From positions 186,001 to 250,000 of the forward strand of contig JACPNQ010000006.1 in the NCBI GenBank assembly GCA_016185425.1: a stretch of 64,000 bases of DNA, in the 5' to 3' direction. The notes under the pieces are model-generated. The model saw only the letters and a program-made list of their open reading frames with translations, was not told the origin of the DNA and searched no databases. Position 1 is the first letter of the stretch. Every line of letters starts with the position of its first letter. Source of the stretch: Acidobacteriota bacterium (GTDB lineage Bacteria; Acidobacteriota; Terriglobia; Bryobacterales; Bryobacteraceae). Made by a program: the position numbers and the translations under genes. Below, piece after piece: positions 54,030-63,046 of this stretch.

Positions 54030-56307
54030 TTACCGCCTCTTGCAGGTCGTTGGTTCCCCACTCATCGTACTGTACCTGTTATGGCGAGGGGCCAAGAACC
54101 GGGACTGGCTGCGCTCCATTCCAGGACGATTCGGCGGCCTCCCCTTCCGGGTGACGGCGCCCGGCGGGATCTGGTTGCACGCCGTCTCCGTCGGAGAAGT
54201 CATCAGTGCCGCTACACTCCTTCGCACGCTGCGCGAGCGTTTGCCCGACACGCCTCTGTACGTCTCCGTAACCACCGTCACGGGCCACGCTCTCGCGGTC
54301 GACAAACTCACCAGTCTTTCTGACGGCATATTCTACACACCCATCGACTATTGCTTCGCCGTTCGCCGTATTCTACGGGCCATCCAGCCCGCGATTCTCG
54401 TCGTAATGGAAACCGAGATCTGGCCCAATCTCTGGCGCGAGACCAAGCGCACCGGCGCCGGCTTGCTCGTCGTCAACGCCCGCATCTCTGATCGCGCCCT
54501 TCCGCGCTACCAAACCCTGCGCTGGTTCTTCGCACCCGTACTCGCAATTCCCGATGCCATCTACGCGCAGAGCGAACAGGACGTCGCGCGGTACCGCGAC
54601 CTCGGTACGCCCGCCGGGAAGCTTCACCTGGGCCGTAATCTCAAATACGATTTTTATCCGGGCCGTATCGGAACCGCGCCCGAAATCGCGGCCTGGGTCG
54701 ATGAACTGCGTCCGGAAAAAGTAGTCATCGCCGCCTCTACGATGCCCGGCATCGACTCCTCCGATGCCGACGAAGACGACCTCACGCTCGATGCGTTCGA
54801 AGCGATGGACACCCCGGGTCTGCTCTGGATCCATGTCCCCCGGCGCCCGGAGCGCTTCGATACGGCGGCCGCCAAGCTCACCGCGCGCGGCATCCGCTTC
54901 GTGCGCCGCACCCAGCTCGCTGCCCTGGAACTGCCCGGCGTCCTTCTGCTCGACACGCTTGGAGAGCTGAGCGGCTTGTTCCCGGTTGCCGACGCGGTTT
55001 TCATGGGCGGCACCCTCGTACGCCGCGGCGGCCACAACATCCTGGAGCCCGCCTTCTTCGCCAAGCCCGTCATCGCCGGTCCGCACATGGAAAACTTCGC
55101 GGAAATCGCCCGCGAATTCACCACAGCCGGCGCTCTGCTGCGAATCGAAACCCCCGGTGAGTTGGCCCCGAAACTAAAATCGCTACTCGCCGGCGCCGGC
55201 GCCACTGGTGAGCGCGCCCGCGCTCTCGCCGAGTCAAAGCGCGGCGCGACGGACATCGCCTGCCGCGCCGTTCTCGACGTTCTCGAAGCCAACTGGTCCC
55301 ATCCGCGCCGGCCGCTTCTGCAGTGGCTCTTTCTCGCTCCGATTCGTGCCATCTGGGCCTGGGGTGCGCGCCGCAAGCGGAACGTCGAACCACAACGCCT
55401 GGGTAAGCCCGTAATCTGTGTCGGCGGTCTTGCGATGGGTGGCTCCGGTAAGACTCCCACCGTGCTGCACCTCGCCAGACGCTTCCGCGGCGAATCGAAA
55501 ACGCCAGCCATCCTCACCCGCGGCTACCGCCGATTGTCTCCCGCGCCGTACACGCTCATTGCCGCCGGCGACTCCGCGCCCATCTCCGATACCGGCGACG
55601 AGGCGCAGATCTTTGTCCGCGCTGGCATCGCACACCTCGGTATCGGTGGCGACCGCGTCGATGTTGGCCGAAAACTCCTCGAAAAATGGCCCGTCGACGT
55701 CATCCTGCTCGATGATGGCTTTCAACATCGCCGTCTCCACCGTGATTTCGATCTGGTTGTCCTCGACGCGCAAACGCCGCTCTCGAATGCGGCTATCTTT
55801 CCCATGGGTACGCTGCGCGAATCGCCTTCGGGGCTGAAACGCGCCAACGCTGTTCTGCTCACGCGCGTCCAGCGCGGCCGCGAATACCGGCGGCTCCTCA
55901 CCCGGATTGAAGAGATCGCTCCCGGTCTTCCCATCTTCCGTTCCCGCGTTGTCCCCGGAGCCTGGATGCCGGGGCCGCTGCCGCCGGGAAAGGTAGCGGC
56001 TTTCTGTGGAATTGGCAACCCCGTTTCCTTTTGGGCCACTCTCCGGCAGCTCGGTATCGAAGCCGTGTTCCGCTGGTCATTCGGCGACCATCACCAGTAC
56101 AGGCCTTCCGAGCTCGCTCGCATCCGCCATCAGGCCCTTCACGCCGGTGCCGCCGTTTTGCTCACAACCGAAAAAGACTGGATGAATCTTCCCGCCGAAG
56201 CAGCGGAGGTCCTCAAGCCTCTTCAGGTACGCTGGCTCGAGATCGCCACGGAAATCGAAGCGGAAGATCGCCTGCTTACGCTAATACATGAACGAATTGA
56301 AATGTAA
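54007..56307 (+). CDS. waaA-lpxK: Fusion of Kdo transferase (WaaA) and lipid A 4'-kinase (LpxK)
   Basis: One uninterrupted frame of 766 aa (TTG 54007 chosen because family N-termini start near the TM anchor; TTG 53959 would overlap the divergent gene further). Residues 1 to about 430 are WaaA: TM anchor, G-I-W-L-H-A-V-S-V-G-E with the catalytic Glu, E-T-E-I-W-P-N, and G-G-H-N-I-L-E-P with H-M-E-N-F. From about 434 to the end is LpxK: P-loop G-G-S-G-K-T-P near 478, L-T-R-G-Y-R-R, and L-L-D-D-G-F-Q-H near 569. WaaA adds Kdo to lipid IVA and LpxK makes lipid IVA, so the fusion joins consecutive steps at the inner membrane. Confidence 0.9.
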   Translation: MPLLIFFIYRLLQVVGSPLIVLYLLWRGAKNRDWLRSIPGRFGGLPFRVTAPGGIWLHAVSVGEVISAATLLRTLRERLPDTPLYVSVTTVTGHALAVDKLTSLSDGIFYTPIDYCFAVRRILRAIQPAILVVMETEIWPNLWRETKRTGAGLLVVNARISDRALPRYQTLRWFFAPVLAIPDAIYAQSEQDVARYRDLGTPAGKLHLGRNLKYDFYPGRIGTAPEIAAWVDELRPEKVVIAASTMPGIDSSDADEDDLTLDAFEAMDTPGLLWIHVPRRPERFDTAAAKLTARGIRFVRRTQLAALELPGVLLLDTLGELSGLFPVADAVFMGGTLVRRGGHNILEPAFFAKPVIAGPHMENFAEIAREFTTAGALLRIETPGELAPKLKSLLAGAGATGERARALAESKRGATDIACRAVLDVLEANWSHPRRPLLQWLFLAPIRAIWAWGARRKRNVEPQRLGKPVICVGGLAMGGSGKTPTVLHLARRFRGESKTPAILTRGYRRLSPAPYTLIAAGDSAPISDTGDEAQIFVRAGIAHLGIGGDRVDVGRKLLEKWPVDVILLDDGFQHRRLHRDFDLVVLDAQTPLSNAAIFPMGTLRESPSGLKRANAVLLTRVQRGREYRRLLTRIEEIAPGLPIFRSRVVPGAWMPGPLPPGKVAAFCGIGNPVSFWATLRQLGIEAVFRWSFGDHHQYRPSELARIRHQALHAGAAVLLTTEKDWMNLPAEAAEVLKPLQVRWLEIATEIEAEDRLLTLIHERIEM

Positions 56308-56325
56308 TAGGGTTTGGTTAGCGGT

Positions 56326-56334
56326 TGCTATAAT
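56326..56334 (+). promoter_or_regulatory. Extended -10 promoter of the ispH-hopanoid operon
   Basis: TG-C-TATAAT (56326-56334) is a perfect extended -10. No -35 at the right distance is seen. The expected start, about 56341, is only 5 bases before the first ispH ATG, which affects which start codon is used. Confidence 0.6.
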
Positions 56335-56345
56335 AAAGGGGAACT

Positions 56346-57347
56346 ATGGAATCTGGGACAGCCGCCCTGATGGATGAGAAGAGTGTCGGGGAGAAGAAGA
56401 TTGTCCTTCTCACGCCTCGTGGATTTTGCGCCGGCGTTGTTCGGGCGATTGATGTCGTAAAGATCGCACTCGAAGCCTTCGGCGCGCCCATCTATGTCCG
56501 AAAAGAGATCGTCCACAACAAACATGTCGTGGACGAGCTTCGCGAACTGGGTGCCATCTTCGTCGAAGAGCTGGAGGAAGCCCCCGACGGCTCTCGTGTA
56601 ATCTTCAGCGCGCATGGCGTCTCGCCCGCTGTCCGGCAGCAGGCGAAACACCTTAACCTCAACGTGATCGATGCGACGTGTCCGCTCGTCACTAAGGTTC
56701 ACTTAGAGGCCGTCAAATTCGCGAAGAAGGGATACACCATCATCCTCATCGGTCATGAGAATCACGACGAAGTTATCGGGACGCTGGGCGAAGCCCCGGA
56801 CTCGATGATTCTCGTGCAGACCGTCGAAGATGTGGACGCTCTGCAGATCCCGTCCAATGAAAAAATGGCGTATCTTACGCAGACTACATTGAGTCTGGAT
56901 GAGTCGAGCCATATCATTGCGCGCTTGCGTGAGCGCTTCCCGCACATTGAGGGGCCGCACTCGCAGGACATCTGCTATGCCACCGAAAATCGTCAGGTCG
57001 CCGTAAAGGCTGTGGCGCCATTGACCGATCTGCTTCTCGTCGTCGGCTCGCGCAATTCCTCCAATTCGTTGCGGCTGGTCGAGGTCTGCCGTAAGGAAGG
57101 CCGCCCGGCCTACTTGGTGGACGACGAGAACGATGTGAACGTGGAGTGGTTCAACGGCGTCAACACTGTCTCCATTACCGCCGGAGCCTCAGCGCCGGAG
57201 CACCTTGTTGAACGCCTCCTCGACTTTCTGCGAGAGCAGGGGTACGGCTCGCTGGAGACGCTGGAAATCAAGGAAGAAGATATCCGGTTCTCCCTTCCGC
57301 CGGAACTGAACGCGTCGCGCTTGACGCAGATAAGACCGGCTGTCTAG
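56346..57347 (+). CDS. ispH: 4-hydroxy-3-methylbut-2-enyl diphosphate reductase
   Basis: This encodes 333 aa and catalyses the last MEP-pathway step, making IPP and DMAPP with a [4Fe-4S] cluster. The three cluster cysteines are in P-R-G-F-C-A-G-V, D-A-T-C-P-L-V and Q-D-I-C-Y-A-T; substrate His/Glu residues are in V-H-N-K-H-V-V and G-H-E-N-H-D-E-V. The start at 56346 has a GGGGA just upstream, but the promoter -10 implies that this sequence may not be transcribed; ATG 56370 (M-D-E-K) is the alternative. It leads the hopanoid operon, with shc 2 bases downstream. Confidence 0.95.
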   Translation: MESGTAALMDEKSVGEKKIVLLTPRGFCAGVVRAIDVVKIALEAFGAPIYVRKEIVHNKHVVDELRELGAIFVEELEEAPDGSRVIFSAHGVSPAVRQQAKHLNLNVIDATCPLVTKVHLEAVKFAKKGYTIILIGHENHDEVIGTLGEAPDSMILVQTVEDVDALQIPSNEKMAYLTQTTLSLDESSHIIARLRERFPHIEGPHSQDICYATENRQVAVKAVAPLTDLLLVVGSRNSSNSLRLVEVCRKEGRPAYLVDDENDVNVEWFNGVNTVSITAGASAPEHLVERLLDFLREQGYGSLETLEIKEEDIRFSLPPELNASRLTQIRPAV

Positions 57348-57349
57348 AG

Positions 57350-59272
57350 ATGAGCCCGGGTTTGCAGATCACAGACTCGGTCGCCGCGGGCGTCGCGCAA
57401 GCGATCGCGAAAGCGTCTGACTGGCTGCTCGGGCAGCAGAGCGAAAAAGGCTATTGGTGGGGCGACCTTACCGCCGATACGACTCTCGAATCGGATTACA
57501 TTCTCCTCCAGCTTTGGCTATATCCGCCGCAAAACGGCACTTGGAATCCGATTACCCGCGTTCAAATCGATCGGGCGGTGCGTTCGATCCTGGATCGGCA
57601 ATGCTCCGGCGGCGGCTTTTCGATCTATACGGGCGGCCCGTCCGACGTCAGCGCCTCCGTCAAAGCGTACTTTGCGCTCAAGCTGGCGGGTATCGATCCA
57701 AACGCGCCGGCGATGACGCGGTTGCGCGAGTGCATTCTGTCCCATGGCGGCCTGCAAGCCGCGAACAGCTACGTCAAGATCAATCTCGGCCTGTTCAATC
57801 TCTATCCGAAGGAGCACATTCCCTCGGTTCCGCCGGAAATGATTCTGATGGGCCGCGTCCTCTATCACATGAGTGCGTGGGCTCGCGCCATCGTCGTTCC
57901 CCTGGCGATCGTTCAATCCCTGAACAAAGGGCGCCCCACGCCCGCCGGATTCACCGTCGACGAGCTCTTCGCGCCCGGTGTCTCGAAAGCGTTTCCCTGT
58001 CCCGATAGCTTCTTCTCCTGGAAGTCGTTCTTTCTTGGCGTCGACAAGCTCTGCAAGCTGTGGGAAAAGTACGGCAGCAAGTCCATTCGCAATAAGGCCA
58101 TCGAACAATGCAAGCAGTGGGTGCTGGATCGTACACGGTATACCGACGGATTGGCCGCCATCTATCCGCCGATGATGTACACCATCATGGCGCTCGACCT
58201 GCTCGGCCACGCGCCCGGCGATCCCGACCGTGACGAAGCCGAACAGCAGTTCCTCAACCTGATGGTCGACGACGGCAAGCACTTCTATTTCCAGCCCTGT
58301 TTCTCCGTCGTCTGGGACACGGCTATCGCCGCCCATGCGCTCGCCGAGGCCGGTACCGCGCCGCCGCATTCCCTTGCGCGCGCCGCGGAATGGCTGGTTG
58401 GCAAAGAGGTGCGCAAAAAGGGCGACTGGAGCGTGCACCGCCCCGGCGTTGAACCCTCGGGCTGGTACTTCGAATTCGCCAACGAATATTATCCCGATAT
58501 CGACGATACCGGAATGGTGGTGATCGCTCTCGCCTTCGCGCGCGCATCCGACGGCGCCGCGCAGCAGGCCACGATCAAGCGGGCGCTCAACTGGTTGATC
58601 GCGATGCAGGCCGCCGATGGTGGCTGGGCCGCATTTGACGTTGATAACAATTGGCCTGTTCTCACGCACGTTCCGTTCGCCGACCACAATGCCATGCTCG
58701 ACCCCACCTGCCCGGACATCACGGGCCGCGTACTCGAAGGCATGGCGCTGCACGGCATTCCCGCGGATCACCCCGCCATGCGCCGCGGAGTCGATTACCT
58801 GATCCGCGTCCAGGAGCAGGATGGAAGCTGGTATGGCCGCTGGGGCGTCGATTACATCTACGGAACCTACCTCGCTCTCCGCGGACTCCGCGCGGCCGGT
58901 GAAAGCGACCGCGAAGTCCATGTACTGCGTGCCGGAGAATGGCTGCGCGCGATTCAAAACGCCGACGGCGGCTGGGGCGAGAGCCCGGAAAGCTATACGC
59001 AGAGCGCTTATGTCAACGCGCCATCCACGCCTTCGCAGACGGCATGGGCTCTGCTCGGCTTGATCGCGAGCGGAGACGGTCGCAGCGATAGTATCGAACG
59101 TGCCGCCGAGTATCTAATTCGCACCCAGCGTCCCGACGGAACCTGGGACGAACCCCAAGCCACAGGCACCGGTTTCCCGCGCGTCTTCTACCTGAACTAT
59201 CACATGTACCGGAACTCGTTCCCGCTTCTTGCGTTGGCCACGTTCCTGAAGTTGCGCCAACAGGACAATTGA
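57350..59272 (+). CDS. shc: Squalene-hopene cyclase
   Basis: This encodes 640 aa, normal length. It cyclises squalene to hopene/hopanol as a monotopic membrane protein. The catalytic D-x-D-D motif is Y-P-D383-I-D385-D386-T; QW-type repeats are seen throughout, such as G-G-W-A-A-F-D, Q-E-Q-D-G-S-W-Y-G-R-W-G, A-D-G-G-W-G-E-S and R-P-D-G-T-W-D-E. It starts 2 bases after ispH and ends 3 bases before hpnA, clearly one operon. Confidence 0.96.
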   Translation: MSPGLQITDSVAAGVAQAIAKASDWLLGQQSEKGYWWGDLTADTTLESDYILLQLWLYPPQNGTWNPITRVQIDRAVRSILDRQCSGGGFSIYTGGPSDVSASVKAYFALKLAGIDPNAPAMTRLRECILSHGGLQAANSYVKINLGLFNLYPKEHIPSVPPEMILMGRVLYHMSAWARAIVVPLAIVQSLNKGRPTPAGFTVDELFAPGVSKAFPCPDSFFSWKSFFLGVDKLCKLWEKYGSKSIRNKAIEQCKQWVLDRTRYTDGLAAIYPPMMYTIMALDLLGHAPGDPDRDEAEQQFLNLMVDDGKHFYFQPCFSVVWDTAIAAHALAEAGTAPPHSLARAAEWLVGKEVRKKGDWSVHRPGVEPSGWYFEFANEYYPDIDDTGMVVIALAFARASDGAAQQATIKRALNWLIAMQAADGGWAAFDVDNNWPVLTHVPFADHNAMLDPTCPDITGRVLEGMALHGIPADHPAMRRGVDYLIRVQEQDGSWYGRWGVDYIYGTYLALRGLRAAGESDREVHVLRAGEWLRAIQNADGGWGESPESYTQSAYVNAPSTPSQTAWALLGLIASGDGRSDSIERAAEYLIRTQRPDGTWDEPQATGTGFPRVFYLNYHMYRNSFPLLALATFLKLRQQDN

Positions 59273-59275
59273 GCC

Positions 59276-60250
59276 GTGCGTCCGGTCCTGGTTACGGGAG
59301 CCTCCGGTTTTGTCGGATGGCATGTCGCGCGCCTGCTCGCCGAATCCGGCCAATGTGTCCGCGCGATGACTCGCGGGCGCAATCCCGTGCCCGATCTCGA
59401 TGTGAAGATCGTCCATGGGGACCTTACGGATCGCGCCTCCCTCGAACGCGCCGTGGACGGCTGCGGCACTGTCTACCACGTGGCGGCGGATTACCGCCTT
59501 TGGTCTCCCAACCCCGCCGAGCTCTATCAATCGAATGTCGAAGGCACCCGCCATCTCTTGCAGGCAGCAAGCGAAGCAGGAGTCGATAAGGTGGTCTATA
59601 CGAGCACGGTCGGCTGCATCGGTTTCGTCGAGGGTGGGCTCGGCGACGAAACCACGTCCGTCTCTCTTGCCGAAATGTCGGGGCATTATAAGCGCTCGAA
59701 ATTCCTCGCTGAGAAAGTGGCGCTCGAGTTCGCCGAAAAAGGCCTTCCCGTCGTAATCGTTAATCCCACCGCGCCCGTCGGCGATCACGACTTCAAACCC
59801 ACGCCCACCGGGCAGACCATCGTCGATTTCCTCCGCCGCAAAATGCCCGCCTATCTCGACACGGGCCTCAATATTGTCGACGTGCGCGATGTCGCGCGCG
59901 GGCATCTTCTCGCCGCGGACAAAGGACGCTCCGGCCAGCGCTACATACTCGGGAGCGAGAATCTCACACTCGAACAGATCTTCACCGAGCTCTCCCGGCT
60001 CAGCGGCGTTCCCGCTCCCAGCCGCCAAATCCCCTATGCGGTCGCTTGGGCCTACGCCGCCATCTCCAGTGCCCTCGCGAATTGGACCGGCAAGCCGCCC
60101 CGCGCGCCCATCGAAGGCGTGCGTATGGCAAAAAAGAAAATGTGGGTCCGGCACGACAAGGCTGCGTCCGAGCTCGGCTACCAACCGGCCTCCGCCGCCT
60201 CAGCGCTCGCCAGCGCCGTTGCGTGGTTTCGTCAGAAAGGCGTCGCGTGA
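59276..60250 (+). CDS. hpnA: Hopanoid-associated sugar epimerase HpnA
   Basis: This encodes 324 aa from GTG 59276. It is an extended SDR: V-T-G-A-S-G-F-V-G (NAD site), H-V-A-A-D-Y-R-L-W, Y-T-S-T-V-G, then Y-K-R-S-K with the active-site Tyr/Lys, and V-N-P-T-A-P-V-G-D-H-D. The A-D-Y-R-L-W and P-T-P-T-G segments are typical of HpnA. Its exact reaction on the hopanoid is unsettled. It overlaps hpnG by GTGA. Confidence 0.9.
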   Translation: MRPVLVTGASGFVGWHVARLLAESGQCVRAMTRGRNPVPDLDVKIVHGDLTDRASLERAVDGCGTVYHVAADYRLWSPNPAELYQSNVEGTRHLLQAASEAGVDKVVYTSTVGCIGFVEGGLGDETTSVSLAEMSGHYKRSKFLAEKVALEFAEKGLPVVIVNPTAPVGDHDFKPTPTGQTIVDFLRRKMPAYLDTGLNIVDVRDVARGHLLAADKGRSGQRYILGSENLTLEQIFTELSRLSGVPAPSRQIPYAVAWAYAAISSALANWTGKPPRAPIEGVRMAKKKMWVRHDKAASELGYQPASAASALASAVAWFRQKGVA

Positions 60251-60936
60251 AGGTGCTCGCCGTTGCCGCGGAAAAGCTCGAGGCGATGCCCTGGCTCAAC
60301 CAATGCGTCGCTGCGGAAAAACTCGATTGGCCCCTGACGATCGCCTGCAAAGCCAAGTGGAATGGCTGCGACCTATACGTCGTCGCCAACGGCCCCGGAC
60401 CGCGCCTCGCCTATACCGCCGTCGATATCGCCACGCGCAACGCCGGCCCGTTCGACGCTCTTATCAGCTTCGGCCTTTGTGGCGCCCTTGATCCCACGCT
60501 CGCCCTCAACACCATCTGCACCGCTACGGCTGTCGGCGATGGCACGGAAAACTGGCTCGCCCGTCCCTTTATGAACGCCATACCGGCCCGCCTTCTCTCC
60601 ACAGACCGATTCATCGGCCAGCCCCGCGAAAAGGCCGACAATTTCCGAAAAAACTTTCAAATCGTCGACATGGAAGCCGCCACGGTCGCGCGCTACGCGG
60701 CCCTGCACAACCTCCCGTTTTACGCCGCGAAAATCGTCAGCGACACTGCCAGCGAATCCTTCGCCCTCGATTTCAACGAATATCGCGACACCGCCGGCCG
60801 CTTCGCCCGCGGCCGCATCGCCCTCGCCGCGCTTATACGGCCATTCCTCTACGCGCCGGACCTGATCCGCATGGCTACCCGCGGACCCGCCGCATCTGCG
60901 ACATTAGGAGAGTTCCTTGCCAAATCCCGCATCTGA
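60247..60936 (+). CDS. hpnG: Hopanoid-associated phosphorylase HpnG
   Basis: This encodes 229 aa from GTG 60247 (4-base overlap with hpnA). It belongs to the nucleoside-phosphorylase fold: A-N-G-P-G-P, S-F-G-L-C-G-A-L-D-P (phosphate/base-side glycine loop), V-D-M-E-A-A-T-V-A-R-Y-A (ribose-binding Met-Glu), and V-S-D-T-A-S-E-S. HpnG removes adenine from adenosylhopane to give ribosylhopane. The radical-SAM enzyme that makes adenosylhopane (HpnH) is not in the window. It overlaps the next gene by 20 bases. Confidence 0.87.
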   Translation: MKVLAVAAEKLEAMPWLNQCVAAEKLDWPLTIACKAKWNGCDLYVVANGPGPRLAYTAVDIATRNAGPFDALISFGLCGALDPTLALNTICTATAVGDGTENWLARPFMNAIPARLLSTDRFIGQPREKADNFRKNFQIVDMEAATVARYAALHNLPFYAAKIVSDTASESFALDFNEYRDTAGRFARGRIALAALIRPFLYAPDLIRMATRGPAASATLGEFLAKSRI

Positions 60937-62005
60937 TTCCCCCACTATGCGCGCCGCGGTTTACCGCGGCTCCGGCACCGTCCTCGTGGAAGAGGTCCCC
61001 GTTCCGCCAATCGGTCGTGGTGAACTCCTGGTTCGCGTCGAATCCTGTGGCATCTGCCACACCGACTTAAAAAAAGTCGAATACGATCTGCTTCCGCCGC
61101 CGCGTATTTACGGTCACGAAACCGCCGGCGTAGTTGCCGCCGCCGGCGGCGATGTCACGAAATATAAGGTTGGCGATCGCGTGGTGGCCTTCCATCACAT
61201 CCCGTGCGGCGCCTGCTTCTACTGCGAGCGGAAGTTATACGCCCAGTGTTCCGTCTACAAGAAGGTTGGCATTACTAGTGGCTTTGAGCCCGCCGGCGGC
61301 GGCTTCGCGCAGTACATCCGGATCATGGACTGGATCGTCGAACGGGGCGTCGAAATCATTCCTGACGGCGTATCGTTTGATACCGCGTGTTTTGTCGAAC
61401 CAGTCAATACCTGTGTCAAAGCCGTTTGGATGGCCGATCCAAGACCCGGCGACCTTGCCGTTGTCATGGGTCAGGGTCCGATCGGCCTTATCTTCACCAT
61501 GCTCCTGAAGCACAAGGGTATCCGTACTCTGGGTACGGACACCATGACGGAGCGCCACGCGATGAGCGAGCGATTCGGCGCCGTGCGGTGCCTCGATCCC
61601 CGTACTGCCGATGTCGCCGCCGAGTGTGCCGCCTTGACCGCCGGCCGCGGAGCGGATATCGTTTTTATCGCCGCGTCCGCGCCAGGAATCGTCGAACAGG
61701 CCATCCGCGCCACGCGCCCGGGGGCGAAAATCCTTTTGTTTGCGCAAACCTCCGACAAAGAACGAATCGAGCTGTCCGGAAAAGACATCTGTATGGGCGA
61801 ACGCCTCGTGTTCGGTTCTTACAGCGCCGATGTGGACTTACAGCGGGTTTCCGCCGATCTTGTATTTAGCGGCGCGATCCCGGTTGGCGAACTCGTCAGT
61901 CACAGGGTTGCCCTGGAAGAAATTACGAAAGGATTCGACATGGCGTTGCATCCGACGCCGGAATCCTTGAAAATTGTTGTTAAGCCACAGGGACATCACC
62001 AGTGA
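60917..62005 (+). CDS. Zinc-dependent alcohol dehydrogenase in hopanoid operon (first)
   Basis: This encodes 362 aa from TTG 60917, preferred for its TAGGAG RBS (ATG 60947 is the alternative). MDR family: catalytic zinc Cys44 in C-G-I-C-H-T-D, G-H-E at about 68, structural-zinc region P-C-G-A-C-F-Y-C with a fourth Cys (Y-A-Q-C), and G-Q-G-P-I-G-L nucleotide motif. It resembles polyol/sorbitol-type dehydrogenases. The position after hpnG suggests action on the hopanoid side chain (inference). It overlaps hpnG by 20 bases and the next gene by GTGA. Confidence 0.83.
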   Translation: MPNPASDSPTMRAAVYRGSGTVLVEEVPVPPIGRGELLVRVESCGICHTDLKKVEYDLLPPPRIYGHETAGVVAAAGGDVTKYKVGDRVVAFHHIPCGACFYCERKLYAQCSVYKKVGITSGFEPAGGGFAQYIRIMDWIVERGVEIIPDGVSFDTACFVEPVNTCVKAVWMADPRPGDLAVVMGQGPIGLIFTMLLKHKGIRTLGTDTMTERHAMSERFGAVRCLDPRTADVAAECAALTAGRGADIVFIAASAPGIVEQAIRATRPGAKILLFAQTSDKERIELSGKDICMGERLVFGSYSADVDLQRVSADLVFSGAIPVGELVSHRVALEEITKGFDMALHPTPESLKIVVKPQGHHQ

Positions 62006-63042
62006 CAGAACAAATGCAGGCCGCCGTCTTGTACGGCAAGGAAGACGTGAAAGTCGAGTCGGTGGCCATCCCCCAAATTGGGCCGCACGACGTGTTGGTG
62101 CGCGTGAAGGCGGCGCTCACTTGCGGTACGGACGTGAAAGTGTTCCGGCGTGGCTATCATGCCCGCATGATCGTCCCGCCCGCCGTATTCGGTCACGAAC
62201 TGGCCGGCGATATCGTCTCCACCGGTGAGCGCGTCACGCGCTTTCGGAGGGGCGATCGCGTGGTAGCGGGCAACTCCGCCCCGTGCGGAGATTGCTATTA
62301 CTGCAAACGCGATCTGGAGAATCTCTGCGAGGACCTGCTTTTCAACAACGGTGCCTATGCCGAGTTCATCCGCATTCCCGGCCGCATCGTACAGAAGAAC
62401 CTCTACAAGATTCCGGCGCAAGTAGACTACCAGGACGCGGCGCTTGCCGAGCCCCTCGCCTGCGTGCTTCGGGGCCTGGAAGAATCGAACGTCCGTTCTG
62501 GCGATACGGTCGTCGTCATCGGTCTCGGCCCCATCGGCCTGATGTTCGTTCGCATGGCCAAGGTGTTGGGTGCTCGCGTCATCGCCATGGCGCGCCGCCA
62601 GGTCCAGCTTGAAGACGCGCGCCGTATGGGCGCGGCTCATCTCATTTGCCTGCCCGAAACGGAAGACCCTGTCGGCGTGGTGAAGGGCCTTACCGATGGA
62701 CGCGGCGCCGATGTCGTCATAGAAGCCGTCGGCAAACCGGAGGTATGGAACCTCTCCGTGCAGCTTCTGCGGAAGGGCGGCACAGTCAACTTCTTCGGCG
62801 GCTGTCCGAACGATACCCGCGTAGAGCTCGATACCAACCTGCTGCACTATTCCGAACTTACGTGCAAGGCGAGCTTCCATCACACGCCACGCCTAGTGAA
62901 GAAGGCGCTCGACGCGGTCGCCCAAGGCCAGATCTGCGCCCGCGACTTCGTTACTGACCAGGCGCCGCTGTCGAGCCTGAAAGACGTGCTCCGCTTGCTG
63001 ATGAATTCCAGTGGACGGTTGAAGACCGCCATTATTCCCTAG
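62002..63042 (+). CDS. Zinc-dependent alcohol dehydrogenase in hopanoid operon (second)
   Basis: This encodes 346 aa from GTG 62002 (ATG 62014 possible). It is a second MDR enzyme, clearly related but not a recent copy of the first: T-C-G-T-D-V-K (catalytic Cys), F-G-H-E-L-A-G, P-C-G-D-C-Y-Y-C with D-L-E-N-L-C (structural zinc), G-L-G-P-I-G-L and V-I-E-A-V-G. It resembles threonine/sorbitol dehydrogenases. The two enzymes could form a hetero-oligomer or act in sequence. hpnC follows 4 bases later. Confidence 0.83.
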   Translation: MTEQMQAAVLYGKEDVKVESVAIPQIGPHDVLVRVKAALTCGTDVKVFRRGYHARMIVPPAVFGHELAGDIVSTGERVTRFRRGDRVVAGNSAPCGDCYYCKRDLENLCEDLLFNNGAYAEFIRIPGRIVQKNLYKIPAQVDYQDAALAEPLACVLRGLEESNVRSGDTVVVIGLGPIGLMFVRMAKVLGARVIAMARRQVQLEDARRMGAAHLICLPETEDPVGVVKGLTDGRGADVVIEAVGKPEVWNLSVQLLRKGGTVNFFGGCPNDTRVELDTNLLHYSELTCKASFHHTPRLVKKALDAVAQGQICARDFVTDQAPLSSLKDVLRLLMNSSGRLKTAIIP

Positions 63043-63046
63043 CGCG

